A stretch of DNA of 64,000 nt. Origin: Paramecium octaurelia (taxonomy: Eukaryota > Ciliophora > Oligohymenophorea > Peniculida > Parameciidae). The DNA is taken from contig CAJJDP010000134.1 in NCBI GenBank assembly GCA_905182995.1, positions 129,133-193,132 of the forward strand, given 5' to 3'. Of the stretch, positions 11,672-25,388 are shown in pieces. Position numbers and translations under genes: made by a program. Positions within the stretch are counted from its first letter, which is position 1. The number at the start of each line of letters is the position of its first letter. A model generated the notes under the pieces. That model had not been told where the DNA came from and ran no database searches. It worked only from the letters and a program-made list of their open reading frames with translations.

Positions 11672-14600
11672 TCAAGGTTCTGGAGCCACTTATCCTAACT
11701 TCTTGATTGGCTTTAGTAAGACTGATTATTTTTTTTTTAATTTAAGACTATTTTTTAAGGTATTTAAACGACTATTTAATCGTTTCGAAGGATCTCTCTT
11801 AATTTTTTCTGTGTTCTTTGAATTCCTCTTTTTGCTCATATATTTTGAAATAAAGAGAAATGGATAAAGCATGTACTTTTATAATTTATTGATGTATTGC
11901 GATTACCATGCAAAGGTATTTTTTTAAGCTAATTTAATAATCTCATTATAATTGAAACTCTTAAAGAAATAATCGTAAGCAGTCATCATTTCAAATTCAG
12001 ACACATTTTACTAATGAAATGACCAATAGATTGGTTCTATTTAAAGATATGCTTTTTAAATAGTTTAATCATTCTCATTCAATTCTAATTCTCTTTATAA
12101 TTGGTGGTATAGGTTAATGACATTCTCCATCATATTTTCATTAAATTCAGAAACGTTGAGCTAATTCTTTACTTCTTGATTGTCATTGCTGCTACTCTTA
12201 CTATCATCACTAGAATTGCTTTCCTCATTTTCTTCATTTTCTTTAATGATGTCCACTTTCGGTAATAGATAATTCTTTGGACTTTTCCCTAAATTCGAAG
12301 GAATATTTAAATTAAAAATGGATTGCTTTCTGTTTTGCATAGCCTAATGAAGACTTTATTTAGTATCCTACAACTTAGAGTTAGAAGAAGTCTGATTTGG
12401 AGGGTCACTGATAAGTCTTTTTGATTTCAGAACTGCAGCTTGAAATCCACCCTCATACTGAATCTTATTAGAGGGACTAGGATCTCCAGCTGAGCTAAGA
12501 GAATCTTATTCATAAATCAATTAAACCTTTTGTTATTATGAGATTAATTAGTGATTCTCTGACTAGAACACCTAAGCAAATTGTTAGATTAAATCTTTTT
12601 CTTATCTTGTTCTACTGATGATTTAATCGTTATTGAATCGTTTTGTGAGATCTCTCTAATAGTATTTCCTATCTTGAACCTGTGGTAGTAGATATTTCTT
12701 CAATATAGCTTCTCTGTCTGGAATATATTGTATTTGGGGACATTTTGTCATAGAGTGTTTGAAACATAAGCAAGCAGGACAAAATACACCATTTTCTAAT
12801 TGTGGAGGATTAAGACTTAGTGTCATAAGTTCTCGCATCTCACAAAACTTTTGGAAGTCTTCAGGGTAATTTTTGATGGTTGTCATGAAATCCAACTTGG
12901 ATAATATCAACAAACTGACATAACCATTTGATTTAAAGTAATCTTTATTAGTACTTTGAATGATAAAGTCTTGAACACAAAAAAACTGACCTTATTTTAT
13001 AGGAGCATTCATCTTGGATCTTTATTTTCTATCTAGATGTTGATAGAGTAGTACTCCTTGTTCCACATAACACAAATGTTGATAATCATCAAAGTCAATG
13101 GAGAATGTGTTCTAAGGAGGAATGATTTTCCTTTTGATTGACTTGGATAATGCATCCTTCAATTCATCACTGAAATGTTAAAGAAGTGCTGACTTTTAGA
13201 TAAAGATCTTATGCGCTTCTTTATCCAATTCTTCTTTCAATTCGTCAGATAATTATTCAAGCAAATTTTGTTCGATTTCCAAATCTACTTCATCATCTTC
13301 TTTCCATCTAAACGTTAAGTATTCTTTTACTCTATTATGTTATTATTTCAATCTCTTACTTGTGTTTCAAATTGAATGGAATCTTTCTTTGATCCATGTA
13401 CTTGTTTATAACTCTCATCTTTCTGTTTCTCTCCACCTGATTTTATGTGATATCGTTGATAATGCCTCCTATAAAATTCACACTATAGGAGAACCATAAA
13501 CCTAAGAATCATATGATTATGATACATGCACCCAAGATAAACACCATCGTTATTATCTTCTCTATTGAATTCTTTGGTACATTATCACCATAACCTATTG
13601 TAAGCATTGTCACTACAGCGAAATACAATGCTTCTAAATATTGCAATTCCCAAGATTTCAGATCCAATCCATTAAATTTTATCCAGGAATCCTCGAGACT
13701 TAATTTGCTGAACCAAAACCAAATACAACTGAATAAATGAAGTATAAACAAGAGTGTGAGTATAAACTTAATCAAACCTATTATTCCTCTTAAGGGCCGT
13801 GTTAAATAGGATATCTAATCACTTTTTGCAAATGTCTCATGAATATACTTATACTATGCCAAAGTCAATAGGAGGAATAAATTTAAATTGTTATCCATTT
13901 CTGGTATGATTATGAAGATTATCAATAGAAATGATGTTGAAAAATCTGTTAAGAATTCCTTTTTAAATTGATATACCAATAACTCCCATCTATTTTATAT
14001 TGCTGCCCCATTTCTATAGGAAAGTGTATTTATTCTAATCAAGAAATCAATCTACAATACCAATAAAATCACTGCAGTAAGAACAATGAAGTCAGTAAAT
14101 AAAATACAGGGTTAAAATGCGATTTCTAGGGGTATGAGGATGACTAACAGGATTCTAAAAAACGAAGCAAAGAAGTCCCAGATCATTTTTAAACGAGACT
14201 CAGGTTGAATGATTGGAATTTTATTAACCATTACAGTGATTAAATTCAAAAAGGATTTCTTGATCTTTCTGATCTACTCTTTGATTTCCTCTTAAGTACT
14301 CAAATCGTTAATGACTGTTTCTTTTCTCAATAATGTTTTCATCTTACCCAGAGTAAACCCTTGTCTTTTGCATTCACTCTGATGATTGAATAGGTTTTGC
14401 CTACCATAGAATATAAAATACATGTCAGCTGCCTTATCCTCAATAAGATTGAAATGAATCTCATTCATGCTAAGTAGTTTTTTCCTGCTCTAAGAAATCT
14501 TCTCTATAAATCTCCTGATGTAAAAACTGCACATTAGACTTGTTCCAGCATTAGGTATACTACCTCTTCTTTCATGTTGGTTGAGATACTTACGACCGAA

Positions 14601-14837
14601 GATGTCGGAGCTTTGTGCTTAGGTCAAAATAAAGTTTTCATCGTACGGAGTTTCTGATATTTTATGCAGACATTCAGCTTCAATTGTCTTCTGACTTAAG
14701 GTTCTACTAATTTATGGTATTGTTAGAGCTGGCTCTTTTCTGTATTCTCTCAAACAATGCTCGAGGTATTATTATTCGAAATCTTCATTTTGCATTGCTC
14801 TTAATTCAACATCTTAATCAAATTCGATGTTAAACAT
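11672..14837 (-). CDS. Cyclic-nucleotide-gated-type voltage/K+ channel
   Basis: Predicted 1037 aa with introns at 13502-13525 and 13332-13359. After a cytosolic N-terminus of about 240 residues come six membrane helices. The pore region shows the K+ selectivity filter TIGYGD, followed by S6 (FILGACLWFSYSVNFIGG). A C-linker leads to a cyclic-nucleotide-binding-like domain (IKRKIIPPQNTFSID, YVEQGVLLYQ), in which the classic phosphate-binding Arg motif is not obvious. A Ser/Glu/Asn-rich tail of about 350 residues ends in a basic segment. This is the EAG/CNG/HCN layout. Paramecium uses many such channels for ciliary excitability (known for the genus). The S4 segment is only weakly charged in my reading. 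Confidence 0.88.
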
Positions 14838-15534
14838 ATTTTAAATATATTCACCCAATATAATTAATAATTCAATGAATTTAGTCTTTCCCGATGATCA
14901 AATCCTATATGAGATTATTAATAAATAATGATCTCTCCAAATTTTAATTATCCAGGGAATAGATAATCATATATAAAAAGACATACATAATATAATATAA
15001 TTTTATCAAATAATAATAATTAAAAAATCAATTTCATATTGAAAAGTTACAATTCACTTTTCATTATAATAAACAAATCCTTAATCTTTGCTATTACTAA
15101 TTAAATTTAATTTTATTTAAATTAATTTATCAAAGAAGAATAAATTTAATAATGCAATTAGAGATACCTTAGTTACATTAAATGATGTATTCAGTCTAGT
15201 TATACTTTTTAGTATATTGTACTATAGCCAATGGATTAAAAATGGAAAATATATTGAGGCTTAATATTTGATTTCCATATTCTCCCATAATGGAACTCAA
15301 AATCTATGGCATTAACTATAATGAAAATTTAATTGATTGTAATGATAATTAAAATATTATAAGTAAAATACTTATCATAAAAATAGAATTAACAGAGATG
15401 ACTTATCTGCACTTATAAGGAGACAACAATTAAATGAAGTAACTGAAATAAGAGACTCTTTTTAATCGTCTTCAATTAAAATTGGTGTCTTGAATTATAT
15501 ATGAATAATCAAGAAATTAATATATTAAAATATT
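14838..15534. other. Divergent intergenic region with an unresolved open frame
   Basis: AT-rich DNA between the channel gene and the next plus-strand gene. From 15152 a frame beginning MQLEIPQLHQMMYS is open for about 40 codons. A second frame from 15291 (MELKIYGINYNENL) runs about 70 codons and contains a possible 24-nt intron at about 15363-15386. These could be a small gene or an upstream exon of the next gene, but I could not join them convincingly. Confidence 0.4.
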
Positions 15535-17270
15535 ATGAAACTCTCATTGTCAACTGAGTGGTTATTCTTTCATCTTTGGAAAAAGAACCCTGATACTAAT
15601 TCTAGCTGTCCAGGGGTATTTGTGGCAGATACGATTATCTACAGATGGGCACAACCTTACTTCTGGTACTTTACAGCTAAAGATGGTTAAATATTAAGAA
15701 AAACAAAAGAACGCATATTTGTGGAGCAGATTGAGGAAATATTCCAAAAAAGTGGAGATATTTCAGCTTTATATTTATAAAGCTAACAAAATAAAATAAT
15801 ATTTGAGTACTTTGAGAAAGGTGAGTTTGTGCAATTTCTCCATCAAAGGGAAAAAGCCTTAAATGCATTACTTCAAAAGTTCGTTGAACCAAAATCATCT
15901 AGAAACTCAATGATAAAGGTGTCTTGGAGTCCTTAATTTTGTTTGCTATCCAGGAAAACAAATAATAATGATCTTAAAAATAATAAAATTCCTATTGAAG
16001 ATAGATTAGTTACATTCGAAGGTCCAGAACATTTATCAACTACTGACTCTATAGCATCACCAATATTATCATCCGACATTGAATAAATTTGTCTGAATAT
16101 TGTCAAACATATTTAAGATGTATCTGGAGGCAATATTCAGATATCCAGAATGGTTCTATTTTTTAAAATAGACGAAAAAAATAGATTATGGCTACTCTTT
16201 AGCAGTGGAGTCAAAGTTAGATAAAAAGTATAGATACTAGTTAATATAATAGTTTATCAACGAAGAAACCATATCTGATTTTCCCAAATAAAAAGAGAGA
16301 ATCTAATCTCCAATTATGCTATTATAAACTTAATTGAAAATTGGATAGACTTCAAAGTTCTCAGTTGATACTTAAGGATTTGTAAAACAAACTGGTAACA
16401 GTTGCAATAATTGCTCACTGCAAGGAGAAATGTATGAACTAACAGTCTAATAATACATAGCATCTTATGACTAAGGAATATTTGATGAGGAAACACTAAT
16501 AATAAGATAAAAAGTATCAAAAAATCCAGTAAAGAAATCAGATAATGAAGAAGATTATTATGTTGAAGGCTCATTAAATATTCCAGGTCTTCTGCTAAAA
16601 ATATGGGGTAAGATGGATATAGAAAAGTATAAGAATTTAAGGAACAATATGAGCTTCATGAATCTAAAATTATAACTATGCTTGGATTGCTACTTAAAAT
16701 TTACTAGAATGTAAGTCATTTATTAGTAATTAGTCATGTTGAATCAAAAAGTGAAAGAGAAGCTAAATAAACAGTTGTATCCATACCTCCATTATGGTAG
16801 CCTTCCAAAACTAAGATCTAAAACAATTAAGAGACTTTAACATTGGTCTCATCTACAAAATAAAATAAAATGTATCAGACTCCTGCAAAATAAGTGTAAT
16901 TACCTTCACATTCACAACAAAAATAGTAATCTTAGTAATAATCACAATAATAATAATCCTAATTGACTCAATAATAGTAACCTCAGTCTCCAGTTGTGAT
17001 TCCGAAATTGAGTCTGCCCTCAAAAGATATAAGTGAACGAGTAATAGCCACAACTCATCACACAGACAGACAAAGTAATTTCCCATCAAAAAGGGTTGCA
17101 AAGATATATAATAATCTATAAGGTGTTAGTCTGCCACATTCTTAATCATCTTTAAACACAACAAGATCTACCATGTACATTTATAATTTTAATCTTATTT
17201 TAGTACTCATTCATAACGCCTTGTCAGTATTTAATAATTGAAAGAAATTTTGCAAACAGAATAACTTTGA
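15535..17270 (+). CDS. Conserved-looking protein of unknown function, Gln-rich tail
   Basis: Predicted 552 aa; introns 16228-16252, 16711-16733 and 17175-17203. A compact N-terminal region (about residues 1-130) begins MKLSLSTEWLFFHLWKK and contains YRWAQPYFWYFTAKDGQILR and EKALNALLQKFVEPK. It resembles a globular domain with helices and strands and has no signal peptide. A middle region with LLLKIWGKMDIEKYKNLRNN ends in CLDCYLKF. The last 180 residues are Gln/Ser/Pro-rich low complexity. I recognise no named family. The start is the first in-frame ATG giving the compact domain. It converges on the SHIPPO gene with only 54 nt between stop codons. Confidence 0.75.
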
Positions 17271-17324
17271 TTATCATTATGTTAATGATATTTTAAGTGT
17301 AAAACTTATTAATAAAATTAAACA

Positions 17325-19211
17325 TCACATCTCTGAAAATAAAATGTTAAATGTTTTCTTATTCCAGTTATTCTATTTTTATTCAAAATATTCTCCAGGT
17401 CCAGGAAGATTATTTTTTTTTTGTTTGTACTGGAATCTATTTTCCTATTAAATTAATTATTTATATATTTACTTAACAATTAAAAGGTGGATGTTCTTTC
17501 TTCTTCTTTTAAAATAAATCAGAAGCATTATTTTTCAATTAGGTTTCCTCTTCCTCATCTTCCTCATCCATATCTTTTTTTGGTTTCTCTTAAAATCTTG
17601 GTTAGGAAGAACCAAAACCTGGTTTATTGATGATAAGATCTTTATCTTCTTCTTTTTCTATCTTAGTTGAATTTTCTATTGTATAATTCTTCACATCATA
17701 GGCTCCAGGAGCAGGTAGATTATATTTACCACCAATAATGCTTCGTTTGGTTTAAGATTTGAAAACGCAAGCAGCACTCTTAGCAGGATCTTTAAAATTA
17801 GGTTCATAAGTTCCAGGTCCAGGCTATTCATTTTCAGGATTATCAAATCTTGGTTGATTTGATCCAAACTTTCCAACAGGTGCTCTTTCTAATTTCTTGA
17901 TTAATTTATCTTCTAGCTACTATAGAATTTATATATTACAGTAATCTTGGGATTATAACTCTGAGGTCCTGGCTTTTTCTCCATTGGTCTACTTTCAAAT
18001 CTTGTATTGGAAGATAAAAAGGGAGTATTCTTCAGAGCCATATTATTCCTTATCAAATTTGTTTCTATTCTATAATCGCCTGGCCCCATCTAAATCTATC
18101 TTTGCTATTCGTTAAATCTCTTCTATTTTGAACCAAAGGCACTTTAAGTCTTTGCAATCGATTAAGAGAATGTAGAAGCAGTGGAAAAAGTAGTTTAGTT
18201 ACCTATATAATATCCTGGTCCTGGAGTAGTATTCTACATTTAAGTAATAGTTTACATCATAAAATTCAACATCATCATCTTCAATGTCAGCAAATATAGG
18301 ATTCTACATTAGTTTTTTCTTCTGATTTTCAAATTAAGCTCTCATAAATTCTCTTGTTTTTTGACCTTTTTATTGGTCAAACATTCTTTGAGATTTTGAC
18401 AGAAAATTACCTGAAGGATTCAATTTATACAGAGGAATCATAGAATTTTCATGATCATAGGCTCCAGGTCCAACAACCTACTCCTTAGAAGAAGGAGCTA
18501 ATTTAGGAACTTTAGATTTATACCAAGAAGGCCCTTTATTCTTATTATTATCGAAAGTGTCTTTTAATTGATATTATCCTGGCCCTACAGTATCTGATTT
18601 CAGTCCTGTATAAGTTGGAACAGGACTTTTGTTGAGTTCTAGATCTTGAGCTACAACTCATATTTCATAGATTACGTCCTTTGTCGGTATAACCATACAC
18701 TTAACTTGCAGTAGGGATTGAAGGTATGGATTAATATTTATTAAGTTTCATAAGATTGTCGATATAATTTTAAGATGTGTATTGTTATTATGCAATTTTC
18801 TTCTATGATGCGGTTTCATAAGAGCCAGGACTAATATAAATGAAAATAATACCCTGGAGTTTCCATCACTTTTTGTTCCTAAAATCTTTTGGTCTGTGAC
18901 ATAAAAACTGATTGCTGTTTCTATTGTTCTACAATTTTCACTTCAGACTATGCGGATTATAGAACAACTCGTTAACTTAAATTTGCTTAAAATCTATACC
19001 CTTCTGTTACAAATTCAACGTTATAGCTACCAGGACCAGGAGAATTACTTTTTTTTAATGGTTTGCTTCTCGCAACTTGGGTATTGAATGGAGCAGCGTG
19101 AGGTCGAGGTTCATATTTTCTATGTCCAATATAGCTTCCAGGACCTATGTTGGGTGCCAGAGCTCCAGATGCATTATTGATATCTCTTTCAGCCTAAAAT
19201 ACAAATGCCAT
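17325..19211 (-). CDS. Sperm-tail PG-rich (SHIPPO) repeat protein
   Basis: Predicted 588 aa. Introns: 18831-18852, 18651-18675, 18234-18255, 17917-17939 (or 17920-17939, in frame either way) and 17445-17472. At least ten PGPGxY-type repeats are spread along the protein, for example NIGPGSYIG, NSPGPGSYNVEF, TVGPGQYQL, VVGPGAYDHE, MGPGDYRIE, QPGPGTYEP and LPGPGEYFEQ. The STPGR/SHIPPO family includes ODF3-like proteins and microtubule inner or surface proteins of cilia and cortex. The spacing of 30-60 residues between repeats fits microtubule-lattice binding (inference). The 3' end lies past a 28-nt intron that adds one last repeat. Confidence 0.88.
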
Positions 19212-20654
19212 TTAGAATTTATTAATAATAAAGTAAACTATAATTGATTATTTCATTCTCTAATTTTCATTTATTATCTATTTATAATTATAACTTCATT
19301 ATTGCAATTACTATTATGAGTTTACTTCAAAGAAATTGAAATTATAATGTGGATATTTATTTCTCTATGAGTTTTAATAGTAAAATGAGTGCACAAATTT
19401 ATTTACTTCAAAAAGTATAAAAATACAATTATTTCTAATAGAACTTTATTGTATTTAGATTTTGTGTGTTATAAATGAAAATTTTTAGTATAATTCAAAT
19501 TTACAATTTTAGAATCTTAATTAAAATTATAAATTCTATAATGATTGACATATATGTACTTACAATTATAATTCTATTTATTGTGAAATAATAAATGGTT
19601 AATCAAATAGGAACCATATTATTCTTTCTATAAATAAATACTTTAGATGTTATTGATTAATAATATTAATTTGAACTTATAGAATTCATTCAAATTTCTA
19701 CATTCTATTTTATTTTCTACAAACGATTCTAATTTTCAGGAATTTTCAGATTAAACTCATTTTAATATCATGAAATCCACTTATCTAACTGATTTTTCTC
19801 ATATAACATTTCGTTTTGAACTTGGAGAAATTAAGATGATTTGATCTTTTGATCTGCCTTATTTATAATACAAGCGAATATTGAATGTAAATAGCATTCA
19901 ACAATATAGGAAATGAGATTTATTCTATAATTTTTAAGTTTGCAAATAAAGCATGAGTTTCAAAACTAATAACAATAAAGTTTAGTAAAAAAACTTTACT
20001 TTTCGAAGACTATTCAAATTATAGAAAGTGACCATAGGATTTTAGAATATATAATATGGTTCTGGGGACAATAAAGTAGTTCTAACTTCACAAGCATTTA
20101 GTCAGAAGGTAATAAAAATGAAGTGACAACTGGTTCAAAATTTAAATGAAAAATAAATTACAAATTTGAATAAGATTAGCAAATAATATTTCTATTGAAA
20201 ACAAGTGATGTTGATATAGAGGTTAATAAATGGGTAAGGATTGTTAAATTTATATATATAATTTATTGTCATAATTAAAATTAAAATAAAACATTAAAAA
20301 GAAATGAAACTCAGCCAGCTTTTAAGATGGTCAACAACAGACGGTAAACATCTTTTAATGAGATTATTTTATTTCACATACATCCCAATTATTTTGATTT
20401 TAGGTATATTAAATATATCATACAATTAGGATATAAATCAATGAACATTTAGGCATTATTCCCTCAATTAGCATCTAAATAGTGATAGGGTATTTGATAT
20501 TTATGATCTATATGCAAATTAAAAATGTCTACATCATCATTATTCAAATCATTTAAAACATCGTAAAATAATTATAATCTGGAAAATATTGTTAGTATAA
20601 ATTCTTTTTTTTAGATAATTAATACAATATTAATTTCAACAAATTTTAATCAAA
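19212..20654. other. Long divergent intergenic region
   Basis: About 1.4 kb, unusually long here, very AT-rich with many in-frame TGAs. No gene-like frame or clear repeat was seen. A degenerate-looking stretch near 20030-20350 has short protein-like pieces but cannot be joined. It should hold promoters for the flanking SHIPPO and RING genes. Confidence 0.5.
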
Positions 20655-21872
20655 ATGGGTGAGGAATATGGTTTTGACAAAGAGAGATTCTTAAATTACA
20701 ATCAAGATATATTTGATTGTCCAATATGTTCATGTGTTGCGCGGCTTCCAAAAGATTGTAGTAGTTGCGGTACAGTGTATTGTGGCCCATGTGTGGACTC
20801 ATGGCTAAAAAAATAATCGTAATTTTTCATACTAATTTAAATAGTGAATGCATCAATAGATGTCCTAAGACCTCACAGATATAAAATATATAGAAATCAC
20901 TCAAAAGAATATATGATGATCTTGAAATTAAATGTACTTTATTAATCAGAATTTAGGCTCATATTGTCCGAAGACATTTAAGATAGGAGATATTGATAAG
21001 CATGAGATTAGTTGCGTATTACCCAAATGCGTTAATCATGACATCTGTGGAAATTCAGTTGGAGCAACAATTGAATTGGAAAATTTTAAAGTAAAATCTT
21101 TATTTAAAATGAGGTTTGTGATCAAACATGTCTAGTTTTGAGTAAAGTCAAACAAATGAAGAATAAACACGATCTCTATATATACCTTAAGTAATACTTA
21201 AATGACAAATAATCAATTTAAAGTAAAATCATAAATTACCTTAGATCTTAATACCTCTTTGGGTATTTATAGTTCCTTGAATATCTAGGCCTCTAATAAC
21301 CAAGACCAGGGAGTTTCAAATAATCTCCTCTTTAAATGGGATAAATAGAGAATGGGATCTGGCATCACAATTTCTGATGGAGATACAAGAATATTTTTAA
21401 AAGAATAAGCATACATGTTCAGAACTGCAATCGCAACCTTTGGCTTTGAAAAGGGTATTGGCTATTGGGAAATCGAAGCAGATGACAGAACAGAAAATGA
21501 ATTGAAGATTGGAGTGTCAACATGCAGAGACTTCAATTACAATACTGCATTTTGTGACTTTGAATTTGGTTGGGCTTATTATGGATTAGCATAGGTATTC
21601 AATACCAATTTATATTTTTATAGTTACGTCATAATAGCAATGCTACTGGACCATCTTTTGGAAAGAGATTTAAGAAAGAGGGAATATTAGGAGTTTGCTT
21701 AAATATGAACACTGGAACCTTAAAATTTAGTTTAAATGGAGAAATCATGGGAACTGCCTACACTGATGAAAAATTGAAATAAGGCCCCATCTACCCAGCT
21801 GTTTCATTACTTCATTGTGCAGGATGTAAATTAATAACTGGTAAGCCTCTTCCAGCCATATTCTAGAATTGA
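20655..21872 (+). CDS. RING / TRAF-like zinc finger / SPRY protein, probable E3 ubiquitin ligase
   Basis: Predicted 364 aa with introns at 20819-20844, 20934-20956, 21091-21113, 21233-21244 region (22 nt, 21223-21244) and 21595-21623. An N-terminal RING-like finger begins CPICSCVARLPKDCSSCG and continues YCGPCVDSW...CINRCP. A second Cys/His cluster, CSYCPKTFKIGDIDKHEISC, is TRAF-type. The C-terminal half is a SPRY domain: MGSGITISDG, GYWEIEADD, LKIGVSTCRDFNYN, GVCLNMNTGTLKFSLNGE and YPAVSL. By family, RING and TRAF fingers bind E2 enzymes and substrates and SPRY binds partner proteins. The third intron appears to end in GAG and is the least certain splice. Confidence 0.85.
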
Positions 21873-22154
21873 TTTATAAAAATTATGTTAAACTTCATGT
21901 CTTTTCGATTTGAATTAAAATAGTTAATTAGCTCATTCAATTAAGCATACCTATATTTTTTCAAATAGACAAGTCTCTATAATCAATATAATTGAATAAC
22001 CAAATATGCATTGTTCTTTTAAAGTAAATTGATTTCATTTATGATAAAGAATAAATTTACCTAATTTGTATCTTTCACTCAGTTACACTAATTAATTGAA
22101 TGACTGTATCCTAAATTAGTATTTGATTTAAATATAATTTAAATAAAAGATCAA
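21873..22154. other. Convergent 3' spacer
   Basis: 282 nt between two convergent stop codons. Very AT-rich, with no gene seen. Confidence 0.6.
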
Positions 22155-24506
22155 TCATTTACTTAACATCTCATCTGGTATATGCTAAGTATTTCTACAG
22201 AACATATCATTATTCGAATTTGCTCGAAGTCTCCTTAGTCCATCAAAATCTAGCAGTTTTGATAATTTGAAAATAGCTTGTATTTCGTCTCCAAGCTTCT
22301 TGATTAATTTTTTATTGACATCATGCTATGGGTTTTATTCTGAACTTTATTAAAGAATCGTATCATATGCCTAAATTATTATGATAATAATACTCTATAG
22401 ATTCTATTATAAATCCTCAAATCCTTATCTAAATTTCCATTTCGATTGAATTGCTTAAATATTGGTTTACGTTTTTAATAACTTTTTTTTTTCTTTTCAT
22501 CACAAATTGTCTCATTCCTAATTATTACATTAATTTACAATGTATTTCTTGCTCTTTCTTCTAGAATGGTTCTATTGAATGGCATTTCTTTATCTTCTTC
22601 CAAAGAGATTATGGGTTTAGATGTAAAGTTGAATAAAAGCTGTTATGAATTAGTTAGCAATATTTCTTTCATCTTATCAATTTCATTTAACTTGGTAATT
22701 ATGTTTAATACATCTAGTTGCTCGTTTATTTTGTCACTTAAATTATATTACAATAGAATTACAGTGCAGAATTGAAAAACTAAACAGATTGAGAATTTGA
22801 AAAGACCTTTCGAAAGCAAATCTAATTGAGAAATATTTATATGTTGAATCGTAATGTTTAAGATCTATTTAAAATTAGATTGATCTATTTTTTAAAATAA
22901 TCTAGTCCACTTACACATTTCAACTTTTATGCCAATAACCCATGATCTTTTATTGCCTACTACGTAAATTGGTTACTCTTTTCATCATTGTCTTAAGAGT
23001 TTTAGTTGTTACATTCATTATTCTCAGTTGTTGGTCTGTCAGTCAAAATAATATGCTATTCAGCTTATTGACCCTTGCCAAAAAGCCTAAATATCTTACT
23101 CTTATGCTTGATTTAACTATTTGGCACAATTTATTATTGTCCTTCTTTGTTAATATAATACTCATGTCGAAATTGTCTATCATCATACACATTATTAATT
23201 AAATCAAGATTTAACTAATGCTATTTATTTTATTCATCCGCATCAGTACTAAATTCATATATTTTATTTGACAACTCCACCATCACTAAACTTATACCAA
23301 ATCATTACTTGTTTATTTATTGTATGCCGCTATTATAAATCCCATTACTATAAGCGATATCTACAGTAATCCTCCCAATTTTGATAATAAATCAGTAACA
23401 CTCTGATTGTTTCTTTCAACTGATATTATGATGGGACTTTTCCTAAAATAAAAAGACGCATATGATAAGTCTGAATCTCTTCCTAAATCAATCACTTCTT
23501 TCGTTTCGGTGTTGTCTATTGAAATAAAGTTTAAGTTTTAATTATCCCTAAGGGGTATAAATCAAATTTACTTAAATGGAAAGAAATCTAAATTGTTGCT
23601 AAATCTATATTCTCGAAAATAAATATTTGCATACTTATTTAATTTTTTAGGAACAAATGATAAATAACTTGAATCATCCAAAAATACTGAAATGTAGTCT
23701 GATCCAATTTTATTTGGATTGATTACCTAAATAATTGTGGGATATGTCATACTTTGTTAATCAAATACACTTGTACTTTAAATGCTCCTATTTAATTTAA
23801 ATGATCTTATAATGAATCATCAGAAGCACATGTGCTGTTTTCTAAAATTTAAGATGGATTGCAAGGTGTGACTTCAACTTTAAGAAAATTAAAATAGTTG
23901 GCTAATTTAACAAAATTTATATACATGCAAATGTACCACCAATATTCATGCTGATGTTATTTCTATAATATATTTTACTATAAAATACTTTGGACACAAC
24001 AAATTCTCTAAATTCAAATGATTGAAGTCTTCTGAGAAGTTTTTACCATATTTTTAAAATACAGTTTAGAATCTTTCCAGTGTGCATGGCTCAAGGGGAA
24101 GTTAAGTGATATTTTTTGAAAACGACCCGTTTTCCAATCTTTCGTATTCTCTGTTTTAGGATGATGAATAAAATTACCTCTGTTGCAGAGTGACTGAAAA
24201 GAAGGGGTTTTGTAAAAAGTTCTATTATTCTATACCAAGTGCTATAATGAAATCTTGATCATCAAGTTTAAGGTTCGAAAGATCATTATCATAGACTTAG
24301 GTTTACTTCGTTATAATGTTCTTCCCCGATATATAGTCCAGGAAATTGCTAGAGAAAAAGAGAAACACCAGAAAAATAGTTGTTATTGATGTAAATCCAC
24401 CAAATGTTGATTGATAAGTTGATTATTGATTCATTCCTAAAGAAGGCGATTGAGCAAAAATATCGCAAGCTTTCAGATCTAATCTATTATTGTAATAAAA
24501 TTACAT
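22155..24506 (-). CDS. Two-span transmembrane protein of ciliate type, unknown function
   Basis: Predicted 717 aa from nine exons. Introns: 24151-24177, 23963-23988, 23902-23924, 23727-23752, 23548-23571, 23286-23308, 22737-22762 (ends AAG) and 22371-22393. A short N-terminus is followed by a membrane helix (ITTIFLVFLFFSSNFL). A lumenal/extracellular domain of about 320 residues has paired Cys (LEPCTLERF, LLCPKNN, VTPCNPS). A second helix (LLQISLIVMGFIIAAY) precedes a cytosolic tail of about 300 residues ending LGDEIQAIFKLSKLLDFDG. The layout looks like a two-span ciliate membrane family, but I cannot name it. Signalling or surface attachment is speculation. Confidence 0.75.
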
Positions 24507-25388
24507 GAGAATATTTTTTCCATCAGAAATGTTTATTTTTTAATAATATTTTAATATGATCATAAAAAAGATTAATTAATTTAATAGATCCGAAATTTGG
24601 GTTATCGGTTATCCCATCTAAGGCTTATTTCTTAAACTTAATTATTAAGCTTTAATAGATAGGTTTAATACTATTGATTATTAGTTAATAATGATTAAAA
24701 TGAAATATTTGATTAATAAATTAATTAACTTCGATCTAAAAGTAATGTCATAAATTTCTCATAATTCCAAAATAACTTTTTAAATATTATATTCACAAAA
24801 CAATCTCATATGGTTCTACATTAATGAAGATATCAGTAATCTTCATTAGGATAATAACTTCATTCTAGTTAAACTGATGGATATATATTTATTGGCAAAC
24901 ATCAATTCCATTTTATAAATTACCCATTTAAACGGTAGTTATAACGTTAATTTAGTTATAATCTAATTAAAAATAGAATAGCATATGAATATGTCTTAAA
25001 TTGATTATAGTCTTTAGAATAGATGACTCACTTAATTGCAGTGCTCAATATGAAAAGTGTTTACAACACCTATATAGTCGTCTCTCTTATGATTCTTATG
25101 AATATCAAGATTCTTTTAATATTAATACTAGAGATCATTAAAAATGAGAAGTGACTTTTTTAAAGAATCATTTATAATTTCACTCATTGAGTATCAGCAT
25201 GTGCATTTAAGTTTGAGTATGATTTATTCTAGGATTCATTTAACTTTCTTCTTATTATTAATCACATCATAATCATCCATGCAGATTAGTAGTGAAAGTG
25301 AATAAGAGTTCTTAGGGCTTCAATAATTTTAGTTCAGATATGTGAATTTGATTTATTAAATTATTTTAATTAATTTATTAATTGACTA
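24507..25388. other. Divergent intergenic region
   Basis: About 880 nt of very AT-rich DNA between two divergent genes. No coding frame or tRNA was found. Presumably promoters and 5' UTRs. Confidence 0.55.

Noticed and set aside
24061-24177. Low-complexity region mistaken for a separate exon on the plus strand
   Set aside because: All good coding signal is on the minus strand within the transmembrane-protein gene.
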